Shown here one piece after another: positions 1 through 6,872 of a stretch of DNA of 11,215 nucleotides. The position numbers and the translations under genes were made by a program. Origin of the DNA: Kiritimatiellia bacterium (GTDB taxonomy: Bacteria > Verrucomicrobiota > Kiritimatiellia > RFP12 > UBA1067); NCBI GenBank assembly GCA_017508315.1, contig JAFVZE010000234.1:1-11215 (forward strand), in the 5' to 3' direction. Position 1 is the first letter of the stretch, and each line of letters opens with the position of its first letter. Under the pieces are notes generated by a model that saw only the letters and a list, made by a program, of their open reading frames with translations, was not told the origin of the DNA and searched no databases.

Positions 1-3000
1 ATGAACGATTCGCGCATATACGCGGTGTCGGGCGGATTCAAGGTCGCGGAAATGCTCATTTTCGGCAAAACGCTCAACGTGTTCGAAACGGCGCGGGTCG
101 AGGCCTATCTCCAGCGCAAATGGTTCAACCGTGACGCCTGGGGCGTAAACGGCAATGCGTTCCTGAGCAGAGTGCGCGCATACAGGCATAAATCGGGAAA
201 GGCCGGCGGGGTCCAGTTGCCGGTGGATGTCGCCGAAGGGGAAAAGCTCACCATCGGCCAGCTTCGCGGCGGCCGCGGCTTCAACAACCCCGCGATCGTG
301 AAGTCCGGTTCCGGCAAACTGGAGATCCTCGACGCTTCGCGCTACGGCGGCGAAATAAAGATGAATGAAGGGACGCTTGAATTCACCTCACGGGAATTGC
401 CGCAGACTCTGCCGTACGATTCCTTTCTGCATTTCGACGCGTCTTCCGTCGATTCGCTCGTCACCAACACCGCCGGCGAATTTGTGATGCTTCGGAATCT
501 TTCTCGGAAGTCGGCTTACAAACTGCATGAGATTTTCGCCCGGCCGAGCGGAGAGATATTGCCGGAGATTCTGCTTGACGAGTTCGGCCCCGGCAAGCAT
601 GCGCTCGATTTCGGGGATTATGTCGAGAACGATTTCAACCGCGCGCTTACGTTCACGACCAATGAGACGGAGGCGGTTTCGTCCGTTGTCGCACGGCCCT
701 CGGGCATTATCACGGTAATAGCGGTAATAGGCGCTCAGCGCGGCGGCGGCGGTCTGTTGCGCAGGGAAAGCAATGTCGGTTACTTCGCGCGCGGTTCCAG
801 TATTCCGGCACGATACAACGTCATCCTTTCGTCCTCCGGCGGGTATTCATCGGGGAACGGGCTTACCGACAAAGAATACGTTACGGCGATGATCGATTCG
901 CTTCCGGTCGATTATGCCAAATCCGGCTACATCCACCCCGGTTATCAGGTTATAGCCGTCCGCTCGCCCGGTCACGGAGCCTCGATCGGAATCGGCAGCG
1001 TTCCCTGGGGCGCCGGCGGAATGCGGCTCTGCGAATTTGTCGCATGGAACCGCACTTTGACCGATGACGAAATGCGCGACGCTTCGGCGTATCTCATGAA
1101 GAAATGGTTCGAAAAGACGGCGCCCGGATATGAAGGGGTGAAGTCGGGAATAAGGAAGATCGCCGCCGCCGGCGATGTCAAGATCAATGTCGATTCGGAC
1201 GTTGCGAAAGTAGGAAAGATTTCGGCCGTCGGCGGACGTATAGAGAAGACGGGCGACGGAATTCTTGAATATGAATCGGCGGCGGTCGATGAAATCGCCG
1301 TTGTCGGAGGAGGTTTGAAAAAGAGCGCCCGCAATGAGGTTTCTTCCGCCTGTGAGCTGGCGGCAGATCCGGCTCTGCATCTTGATGTCACCGATAAGAC
1401 AAGCATGCGCGGCGAAACGGTAGACGGCGAGCGCAGGGTTTATGAATGGTATTCGCAGGGTGACCGCACCCTGATGGCGACGGTGCCCTATTGGATCGAC
1501 GGCAACAATTCCACCAGTTACGTCAAACGCAGGTACGCTCCGTATCTGTCGTCCGAGGTCAAGCTCAACGGACATGAAACTCTCGATTTCGGACCGTTTA
1601 CCGTTGCGGCCGGCGGCAGGGCGCTTTCCTTGTCGCATACTTTTGACGCCGTCCGTTCGGCGTACATCGTCTGGGCGCCCCGCGACGACAGCCGCGGAAA
1701 CTATTTCGGAAGTTCCGACGGCACAGGCGAATCCAATCACGAGCTGTACGATTTCCTCCGTTCGTCCGATGCCACGAATACCGCGTCGCTGGTGATGGGA
1801 AACGCCACCACCGACCATGTGTGCGGAGGTCGGATATTGACGAACGGAGTGAATGTCGCCGCTACGGTTGTTCCCAAGGCCGGAGTTTTCATGCTTACCG
1901 AGTTTCATCCTGCCGCCGCCGCGCACATTTCCTCCATCGGCACCGACCGTGATGTGGCGCGTTTCTCCGGCGGCATCAGGGTCGCGGAAGTCGTTCTTTA
2001 CGAACGGGAGCTCAGTGAGCGCGAGAAGGTCGCGACGCGCAACCATCTGATGAAGAAATGGTTCAACGCCGAGGCGGAGCCGTTGCCGGAAGAAGAGACG
2101 GACGAGGGGTTCGTCAGATTTACGGTTTCTGGCGAAAATGAAATCGATGTCGGCGGCGGTGCCCGTATCAATCTGCTTGCCGGAGAAGGTGAATTCAGAA
2201 AGTCGGGGACCGGCGCTCTCAGCGTCGTCGATCTTTGCGGTTTTACCGGAAGTGTCGTGGTCGCCGAAGGAGAACTGAAACTGGCAGGCCGCAATCTTGT
2301 CGAGCCCGGTGCGCTCGTTGCGCGCGATTCGCTTATTTTTCACGCCGATGCCGCGAGCGGGATTACCGCCGTTACCAACGACAACGGGAAAATCGAGGTG
2401 ACGGAGTGGAAATCGAAACTTGACGACGGCTGGTCTGCGATACCGTTTTACGACACTCACCGTCCGACGCTCGTCAAGGCGTACGATCTGAACGGAGATT
2501 ATGTTGTCGATATGGGCATGAAAGGCGATAGACAGGCGATGCTTTTCGCCAAGGACGGCGTTACCAATCTTCTGGAAAACATCGGCAGCGTTTTCTGGAT
2601 TGTCGGCTCTCACAACGGCGGCGGGTATCTCCTCGGTGGGGGGCATCATTACAATAACTGGAATGGAGGATTGTTCAACTTCATGCGCGGCAGCCCCAGC
2701 GGGCGGGGCGACAGCCCGGAGTATTCGCTTTTGAATAATGCATCGGGCGACAGTTGGCCGTCGCCGTGGAATCTGCAAGGTGCGGTCTGGCGCCTTGACG
2801 GGGCGGAGGTAAATCCGGTCGAGACCGGACTTTCCGGCGGCTGGGATCTGATTTCAATGAATATCGTCAACACCACCTATCCGACAACGAACGCCGACGG
2901 TTTCGCCTTCGACGGCCGCGGCATCAGTGAAAATCCCGGCGGGTATGTCGATTACATGGGCTGTCAGCGTCTTGCGGAGGTTCTCATCTACAACCGCAGA

Positions 3001-3486
3001 CTTACGGATGAGGAAACCCGCTCCGTTGAGGCTTATCTTGCCCGCAAGTGGCGCTTCAAGGGTACGAACGCCGACGTTGCCAATTCCGTCGGGGTCGTGC
3101 TTGGTGACGATACTTCGCTCGATCTCGGCGGGAACCGCCAGTATCTCGCTTCGCTCTCAGGAGCGGGCAGCGTCAGGAACGGCGTTTTGGCCGTCGGCAG
3201 CCTTGTCGTCGACGCCGCCGATGATGACATCCGCCCCGTTTTCGCCGCCGATGCCGCGCTTTCGGTCGAGAGCGGAATGCGCATTGTATTGAAGAACGCT
3301 TCCGCCGTCGCCGCCGGTGATGTTGTGACCGTTCTCGACTGTGAACTTGTGAACGCCGAAAATCTCGGTGATGCGGTCATTGTGGCGGAAGGTATGCCCG
3401 ACAGCGTAAGAGCGCGTCTCAGATACCGCAACGGCGTGCTGGCGGTTCACGTTGTTCCCGCGCCGACTTTCATAATCGTCAGATGA
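1..3486 (+). CDS. Large LamG-like / beta-strand repeat surface protein, 3' part (5' end outside window)
   Basis: The last 1161 residues of a repetitive, probably secreted or surface-exposed protein. The frame is open from base 1. The ATG at base 1 is unlikely to be the true start, because residues 1-42 already match the end of a module and no signal peptide is visible. Each module is a LamG/concanavalin-A-like jelly roll that opens with an LHFDAS-like strand (Asp146, Asp462, Asp783). It closes with a hydrophobic AE(V/M)L(I/Y) strand, an acidic helix, and a K/R-K-W-F box (Trp41, Trp369, Trp687, Trp1017). Between modules lie Gly-rich stretches such as KSGSGKLEIL (from 101) and KSGTGALSVV, resembling autotransporter-associated beta-strand repeats. 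The tail (about 1020-1161) is more beta-strand sequence ending in FIIVR; I see no transmembrane anchor, autotransporter barrel or PEP-CTERM signal. Such giant proteins are common in Verrucomicrobiota/Lentisphaerota, with unproven roles; carbohydrate or surface binding is inference. Confidence 0.8.
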   Translation: MNDSRIYAVSGGFKVAEMLIFGKTLNVFETARVEAYLQRKWFNRDAWGVNGNAFLSRVRAYRHKSGKAGGVQLPVDVAEGEKLTIGQLRGGRGFNNPAIVKSGSGKLEILDASRYGGEIKMNEGTLEFTSRELPQTLPYDSFLHFDASSVDSLVTNTAGEFVMLRNLSRKSAYKLHEIFARPSGEILPEILLDEFGPGKHALDFGDYVENDFNRALTFTTNETEAVSSVVARPSGIITVIAVIGAQRGGGGLLRRESNVGYFARGSSIPARYNVILSSSGGYSSGNGLTDKEYVTAMIDSLPVDYAKSGYIHPGYQVIAVRSPGHGASIGIGSVPWGAGGMRLCEFVAWNRTLTDDEMRDASAYLMKKWFEKTAPGYEGVKSGIRKIAAAGDVKINVDSDVAKVGKISAVGGRIEKTGDGILEYESAAVDEIAVVGGGLKKSARNEVSSACELAADPALHLDVTDKTSMRGETVDGERRVYEWYSQGDRTLMATVPYWIDGNNSTSYVKRRYAPYLSSEVKLNGHETLDFGPFTVAAGGRALSLSHTFDAVRSAYIVWAPRDDSRGNYFGSSDGTGESNHELYDFLRSSDATNTASLVMGNATTDHVCGGRILTNGVNVAATVVPKAGVFMLTEFHPAAAAHISSIGTDRDVARFSGGIRVAEVVLYERELSEREKVATRNHLMKKWFNAEAEPLPEEETDEGFVRFTVSGENEIDVGGGARINLLAGEGEFRKSGTGALSVVDLCGFTGSVVVAEGELKLAGRNLVEPGALVARDSLIFHADAASGITAVTNDNGKIEVTEWKSKLDDGWSAIPFYDTHRPTLVKAYDLNGDYVVDMGMKGDRQAMLFAKDGVTNLLENIGSVFWIVGSHNGGGYLLGGGHHYNNWNGGLFNFMRGSPSGRGDSPEYSLLNNASGDSWPSPWNLQGAVWRLDGAEVNPVETGLSGGWDLISMNIVNTTYPTTNADGFAFDGRGISENPGGYVDYMGCQRLAEVLIYNRRLTDEETRSVEAYLARKWRFKGTNADVANSVGVVLGDDTSLDLGGNRQYLASLSGAGSVRNGVLAVGSLVVDAADDDIRPVFAADAALSVESGMRIVLKNASAVAAGDVVTVLDCELVNAENLGDAVIVAEGMPDSVRARLRYRNGVLAVHVVPAPTFIIVR
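415..3057 (+). repeat. Three complete ~320-residue LamG-like modules within the large protein
   Basis: Within the large coding region, three full diverged modules cover about residues 139-370, 456-688 and 777-1019, after the tail of an earlier one (residues 1-42). The closing Trp residues fall at 41, 369, 687 and 1017, spaced 328, 318 and 330. The opening Asp residues fall at 146, 462 and 783, spaced 316 and 321. The repetition is clear at protein level at the module ends but not as near-identical DNA, so the duplications are old. Linkers of roughly 85-95 residues between jelly rolls carry the Gly-rich beta-strand motif. Confidence 0.7.
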
Positions 3487-3532
3487 CAGATAAGAAATTT
3501 GCCGAACAAGGAAAAGATGTTGATTTTCCCTA

Positions 3533-3561
3533 TTGTGTTCGATTCTGAAATATGATATACT
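3533..3561 (+). promoter_or_regulatory. Promoter of tRNA-Leu (extended -10)
   Basis: The -35 box TTGTGT (3533-3538) and the -10 box TATACT (3556-3561) are separated by 17 bases, and a TG at 3553-3554 gives an extended -10 element (TGATATACT). Transcription would start near 3568, about 12 bases before the mature tRNA. The strength and position fit a stable-RNA promoter. Confidence 0.7.
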
Positions 3562-3579
3562 ACGCATCGTTTTCCACCT

Positions 3580-3664
3580 GCTCGGGTGGTGAAATTGGCA
3601 GACACGCATGCTTGAGGTGCATGTGGAGAGATCCTTGCGGGTTCGAGTCCCGCCCCGAGCACCA
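3580..3664 (+). tRNA. tRNA-Leu (anticodon GAG)
   Basis: An 85-nt class II tRNA including an encoded CCA. The 7-bp acceptor stem pairs GCTCGGG (3580-3586) with CCCGAGC (3654-3660), followed by discriminator A and CCA (3661-3664). The anticodon stem CATGC/GCATG is perfect, and the loop places GAG at 3614-3616 after U33, so it reads CUC and CUU leucine codons. A variable arm GGA-GAGA-TCC follows, as expected for leucine tRNAs. The T arm is GCGGG-TTCGAGT-CCCGC. Its own promoter lies upstream and an intrinsic terminator starts two bases after the CCA, so it appears to be a single-gene unit. There is no sign that its 3' end has served as an integration site. Confidence 0.96.
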
Positions 3665-3666
3665 AT

Positions 3667-3689
3667 AAACCCCGGTAAGGGGTTTTTTT
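3667..3689 (+). terminator. Rho-independent terminator after tRNA-Leu
   Basis: The stem AAACCCC/GGGGTTT has loop GGTAA (3674-3678) and runs into seven T (3683-3689). It sits directly behind the tRNA and ahead of the rpmE promoter, so it isolates the tRNA unit from the ribosomal-protein operon. Confidence 0.85.
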
Positions 3690-3697
3690 GTTGCCAC

Positions 3698-3726
3698 TTG
3701 CGTTTGGCGGGAAAATAGGGTATAAT
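3698..3726 (+). promoter_or_regulatory. Promoter of the rpmE-prfA-lpxI operon
   Basis: TTGCGT (3698-3703), a 17-base spacer and a perfect TATAAT (3721-3726) predict a start near 3733 and a leader of about 25 bases before the rpmE ATG. It lies just behind the tRNA terminator and is the only good promoter I see before the six-gene run. Confidence 0.75.
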
Positions 3727-3758
3727 ACGCGAAAATTTCGAAAGGAAAAGAAGAATCA

Positions 3759-3965
3759 ATGAAGAGCGATATCCATCCGAATTACGACGAGGCGACCATC
3801 ACTTGCGCTTGCGGCAACGTCATCAAGACGCGTTCGACCAAGAAGGCCATGACGGTCAACACTTGCTCGGCCTGCCATCCGTATTTCACCGGTGCCAAGA
3901 CGATGGTTGACACCGAAGGTCGTGTCGACTCGTTCAAGAAGCGCTACGCGAAGTTCGCGAAGTGA
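3759..3965 (+). CDS. rpmE: 50S ribosomal protein L31, zinc-binding form
   Basis: A 68-residue large-subunit ribosomal protein. L31 sits on the central protuberance and helps bridge the subunits. The four cysteines of the zinc-binding (C+) form are present as C16-x-C18 and C36-x-x-C39, with the family-typical HPN near the start, NTCSACHPYFTG in the middle and a basic F-x-K-R-Y C-terminus. The length is normal. The ATG at 3759 follows a purine-rich site (AAAGGAAAAGAAG, 3741-3753 region). It is the first gene of the operon; L31 next to prfA is a common bacterial arrangement. A zinc-bearing L31 is often paired elsewhere with a zinc-free paralogue expressed under zinc starvation; none is seen here. 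Confidence 0.96.
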   Translation: MKSDIHPNYDEATITCACGNVIKTRSTKKAMTVNTCSACHPYFTGAKTMVDTEGRVDSFKKRYAKFAK

Positions 3966-3994
3966 GCCTCTTTCGCGGCGAATGAGCCGTTTTT

Positions 3995-3999
3995 GGAGG
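3995..3999 (+). promoter_or_regulatory. Shine-Dalgarno site that sets the prfA start
   Basis: GGAGG at 3995-3999 lies 5 bases before the TTG at 4005. An in-frame TTG at 3993 overlaps this site and could not use it, so 4005 is the better start. Confidence 0.65.
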
Positions 4000-4004
4000 C
4001 GGAT

Positions 4005-5093
4005 TTGATCGACGCCGGACAGATCAGAGACGTTTTGGGTCGCCTGGAAGCCGTTGAAGCGGCGCTGGGCGACTCAGATGTTTTGCAGGATCGTCGCCGC
4101 TACCGTTCGGCGCTTTCCGAACATGCTTTTCTCAAGCGTCTCGAATCCGCGTTTGAGAAATACGAAAAGGCGCTCGGCGATCTTGAAGCAAGTCGGGAGC
4201 TTCTCGAAGATCCCGACTTTCGCGAGGAGGCGGAGAAGGAGGTGTCCGCAATCGAATCCGATCTTCCCGAGCTTGAGCGCGGAGTTTTGGCCGCGCTCCT
4301 GCCTCCCGATCCGCTTGAAGAGCGCAATGCTGTGATGGAGATCCGCGCAGGTACCGGCGGCGAGGAAGCCGCGCTTTTCGCCGGCAATCTTTTCCGGATG
4401 TATTCGCGGTATTGTGAATCGCGAGGGTGGAAGATTTCGGTGATGAATGAAAATTCCACTTCGCTCGACGGCTACAAAGAGATAGTCTTCACGGTCATCG
4501 GGGATGGTTCTTACGGGACGTTCCGTTTCGAAAGCGGAGGTCATCGTGTGCAGCGGGTGCCCGAGACCGAAGCGCAGGGGCGTATCCATACCTCCGCGGC
4601 GACCGTGGTCGTGTTTCCCGAGGCGGACGAGGACGACGAGCTTGACATTCCCGAAAAAGACATCCGCATCGATTTGTTCTGCGCCGGCGGCGCCGGCGGA
4701 CAGCATGTGAACAAGACCGAGAGCGCCGTGCGCATGACCCACATCCCGACTGGACTGGTGGCGGTCTGTCAGGACGAGCGCAGCCAGATCCGCAACCGCG
4801 AAAAGTGTCTTGCCACGCTGAAGGCGCGCATTCTCGACCACAAGCGACGCGAAGAGGAGGCGAAACTGGGGGCGAGCCGTCTTTCGCTGCGCGGCAGCGG
4901 CGACCGCTCCGAACGCATCCGCACCTACAATTTCCCGCAGAACCGCATGACCGACCATCGCATCGATCTGACGCTCTATTCGCTCGACAGGATTGTCGAG
5001 GGGGAAATGCAGGGGCTTTTGGACGCACTTGCCGAAAATGACGTCGATGAGCGCATCAAGCTGGCTCTTGCCCGCACGGAGGGCGGCCGATGA
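4005..5093 (+). CDS. prfA: Peptide chain release factor 1 (RF1)
   Basis: RF1 recognises UAA and UAG in the ribosomal A site and triggers release of the finished protein. The catalytic GGQ lies in GAGGQHVNKTESAVRMTHIP, where the Gln is normally methylated by PrmC. The stop-codon-reading tripeptide of the P-x-T type appears as PET in RVPETEAQGRIHTSAATV, which marks RF1 rather than RF2 (SPF). The C-terminal signature MTDHRIDLTLYSLD is present, and the N-terminal part is helical and acidic as usual. From TTG 4005 it is about 362 residues, matching the family (about 360); a TTG at 3993 in the same frame would add four residues but overlaps the ribosome-binding site. No prmC follows, unlike many genomes. 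The stop overlaps the lpxI start by four bases (ATGA). Confidence 0.96.
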   Translation: MIDAGQIRDVLGRLEAVEAALGDSDVLQDRRRYRSALSEHAFLKRLESAFEKYEKALGDLEASRELLEDPDFREEAEKEVSAIESDLPELERGVLAALLPPDPLEERNAVMEIRAGTGGEEAALFAGNLFRMYSRYCESRGWKISVMNENSTSLDGYKEIVFTVIGDGSYGTFRFESGGHRVQRVPETEAQGRIHTSAATVVVFPEADEDDELDIPEKDIRIDLFCAGGAGGQHVNKTESAVRMTHIPTGLVAVCQDERSQIRNREKCLATLKARILDHKRREEEAKLGASRLSLRGSGDRSERIRTYNFPQNRMTDHRIDLTLYSLDRIVEGEMQGLLDALAENDVDERIKLALARTEGGR

Positions 5094-5926
5094 TCGGGAA
5101 ACTTGTGGTCGTCGCCGGCGGAGGATCGTATCCGAGAATGGTCGTCGAAGGCGCCAAACGCGCCGGGGTCGCGAAGGTGGATGTGTTTGCGGTGCGCGGT
5201 TCCGCCGAACGCGCGACGCGCAAAGCGGCCGACGAGGTCATCGAAATCGGCATCGGAGAGATCGCCTCCGGCATCGAAACGATCGCGGAGCGCGGATATG
5301 ACGGCGCGATTCTCGCCGGGCAGGTGAATCCGCTTTCGCTTTTCCGCAGCCGTTTCGACGAGCGCACCAAAGCGTGGCTTGCCGAACTGCCGGTGAAGAC
5401 GGCGCACACGGTTTTCGGCAAACTGGTGGAGAAATTTTCCGAATACGGGGTGAAAGTGCTGCCGGCTTCGCTCTATATGGACGATTGCGTTCCCGGCGCG
5501 GGAGTTTTGACCGTGCGCGGCCCGACGGCGCAGGAAGAGGCCGACTTCCGCCATGCCGTCGAGGTCGTCGGGGACATGGGCGTGCATGATGTCGGACAGA
5601 CGGTGATGGTGAAGTCCGGCATGGTGCTCGCGGTCGAGGCGTTTGAGGGAACGAACGCGGCGCTGCGGCGCGGAGGCAGACTCGGAGGTGCGGGGTCGGT
5701 CGTTTTCAAGGCGGCCCGCCGAGGTCACGACATGCGCTTTGACATTCCGGTAGTCGGGCTTAAGACTTTGAAAGTCATGAAAAAAGCCGGCGCTACCGCG
5801 CTCGGGTTTCAGGCCGGACGTCTCATCATGCTTGAACGGGAAAAAGTGATCCGCTTCGCGGATCGAAACGGAATCGCCGTCGTCGGATTTGAAAGCGGTC
5901 TTGAACCGGCTCCGCTCAGACCGTGA
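5090..5926 (+). CDS. lpxI: UDP-2,3-diacylglucosamine pyrophosphatase LpxI
   Basis: LpxI hydrolyses UDP-2,3-diacylglucosamine to lipid X and UMP, the fourth step of lipid A synthesis, replacing LpxH where that enzyme is absent. The 278 residues match the family length. Visible hallmarks are the N-terminal KLVVVAGGGSYPRM, LAGQVNP near residue 77-83, the core VLAVEAFEGTNAALRRGG, and MRFDIPVVGLKT. Asp218 in the RFDIP motif corresponds to the catalytic aspartate defined in Caulobacter LpxI. The ATG at 5090 overlaps the prfA stop, and GGAGGG (5078-5083, inside prfA) sits 6 bases upstream, so translation is well supported and coupled. Its presence implies an outer membrane with lipid A. The enzyme is expected at the cytoplasmic face of the inner membrane. 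Confidence 0.93.
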   Translation: MIGKLVVVAGGGSYPRMVVEGAKRAGVAKVDVFAVRGSAERATRKAADEVIEIGIGEIASGIETIAERGYDGAILAGQVNPLSLFRSRFDERTKAWLAELPVKTAHTVFGKLVEKFSEYGVKVLPASLYMDDCVPGAGVLTVRGPTAQEEADFRHAVEVVGDMGVHDVGQTVMVKSGMVLAVEAFEGTNAALRRGGRLGGAGSVVFKAARRGHDMRFDIPVVGLKTLKVMKKAGATALGFQAGRLIMLEREKVIRFADRNGIAVVGFESGLEPAPLRP

Positions 5927-5939
5927 AAGTGTCGCGCTG

Positions 5940-6845
5940 ATGATGGAAAGGCTGAAAATTTGGCTTAAGGCGATCCGGGTCGTGCAATGGACCAAGAACG
6001 GCGTCGTGATGCTCGCGTGGTTCTTTTCGGTGGCCGACGCCTCCCAGCGCGAAATCGTCCGCGGATGGGAGTCGTTTCTGATGGCGGTGGCGATGGCCGC
6101 GTCGTTTTCTTTCGTCAGTTCGTCGTTCTATCTTCTCAACGACGTTTCGGATTACGATGCCGACCGTCTGCATCCGGTCAAGCGGCTGCGCCCCGTCGCG
6201 GCCGGGATCATTTCCCGCATCGAGGCGGTAAGGGCCGCATTGGTTCTCTTCGCCGCGGGCTTTCTCTATCCGGCGCTGGTGGTCATGGTTCTGCCGTCGC
6301 GCACCGTCGCCTTCGGAACGGTTCTCGCATACACCGTGATGCAGTGTCTATACACCGGTTTCCTGAAGCGCGTTCCTTATGTGGACGTGATGACGCTTTC
6401 GGCGGGATTTGTTCTTCGCGCGGTCGCCGGCGCGGCGATCATTTCGGCTTACATTTCGCCGTGGCTTCTGGTGTGCACTTTTTCGCTGTCGATGTTTCTC
6501 GCGCTTTGCAAGCGGAAGAATGAACTGGAAACGGCGATGGAATCGCGCGCGGTTCTGAAGCATTACCATCCGAGGGTGTTGGCATCTCTGATCGTCGCCG
6601 CGGGTGCGGCGTCGTTTGCGGAGTATCTCGTTTATACTCTCACCTCGCGGATGGGCGGGCGTTTTCCGCTGTTGTGGATCACGTCGGTTTTCGTGTTTTT
6701 CGGCATCGTCAGGTATATGGTCCTCGCTTTCGGGCGCGGCGATGTCGGACATCCGGAGAAGGTGCTGCTCAAAGACCGGTTTCTCTGGCTGGCCATCGGA
6801 GGTTACGCGCTCTGCGCGGTGTCGGTTGTACTTGTCGGCAAATGA
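5940..6845 (+). CDS. UbiA-family prenyltransferase, polyprenyl-phosphate phosphoribosyltransferase type
   Basis: An integral membrane protein with about eight to nine hydrophobic segments and the aspartate-rich UbiA motif NDVSDYDAD (residues 67-75, counted from ATG 5940). Several features match the decaprenyl-phosphate phosphoribosyltransferase branch rather than quinone-making UbiA: the N-terminal IRVVQWTKN, HPVKRLRPVAAG just after the motif, KRVPYVDVMTLSAGFVLRAV in the middle, and SMFLALCKRKNEL. That branch joins phosphoribosyl pyrophosphate to a polyprenyl phosphate, in mycobacteria for arabinan synthesis. In other phyla the product and use are mostly unknown, so the substrate here is inference. 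Tandem ATGs at 5940 and 5943 begin 14 bases after the lpxI stop with only a weak purine tract. An in-frame TTG at 5889 would add 17 residues inside lpxI and has no ribosome site. Confidence 0.82.
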   Translation: MMERLKIWLKAIRVVQWTKNGVVMLAWFFSVADASQREIVRGWESFLMAVAMAASFSFVSSSFYLLNDVSDYDADRLHPVKRLRPVAAGIISRIEAVRAALVLFAAGFLYPALVVMVLPSRTVAFGTVLAYTVMQCLYTGFLKRVPYVDVMTLSAGFVLRAVAGAAIISAYISPWLLVCTFSLSMFLALCKRKNELETAMESRAVLKHYHPRVLASLIVAAGAASFAEYLVYTLTSRMGGRFPLLWITSVFVFFGIVRYMVLAFGRGDVGHPEKVLLKDRFLWLAIGGYALCAVSVVLVGK

Positions 6846-6858
6846 TTTTGCCTTTGCG

Positions 6859-6865
6859 AAGGAGG
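6859..6865 (+). promoter_or_regulatory. Strong Shine-Dalgarno before a GTG start
   Basis: AAGGAGG at 6859-6865 lies 7 bases before GTG 6873. It is the best ribosome-binding site in the operon and fixes this GTG as the start of a protein with an immediate signal peptide. Confidence 0.8.
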
Positions 6866-6872
6866 TTCGGTA

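Noticed and set aside
847..2778. A 643-codon open frame on the minus strand inside the large repeat protein
   Set aside because: It is fully antisense to a plus-strand frame with clear domain repeats, has an implausible Arg/His-rich composition and no recognisable motif; it is a codon-bias shadow.
3510..3529. GGAAAA/TTTTCC hairpin after the large repeat protein, as a terminator
   Set aside because: Only six mostly A-T pairs, an 8-base loop and no proper T-run; too weak to call. No convincing terminator was seen for the large gene.
3645..3664. tRNA-Leu 3' end as a phage or island attachment site
   Set aside because: No integrase, no repeat of the tRNA 3' end elsewhere in the window, and housekeeping genes follow at once.
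4620..4629. PET in place of PAT/PVT in the RF1 stop-recognition tripeptide, as evidence for altered stop-codon reading
   Set aside because: Proline and threonine, the conserved parts of the RF1 P-x-T motif, are present; the middle residue varies in the family. Also, genes in the window end in ordinary TAA or TGA stops.
5889..5939. TTG at 5889 as the start of the prenyltransferase
   Set aside because: It would overlap lpxI by 38 bases without a ribosome-binding site, and the extra residues are not typical of the family; the ATG pair at 5940/5943 fits better.
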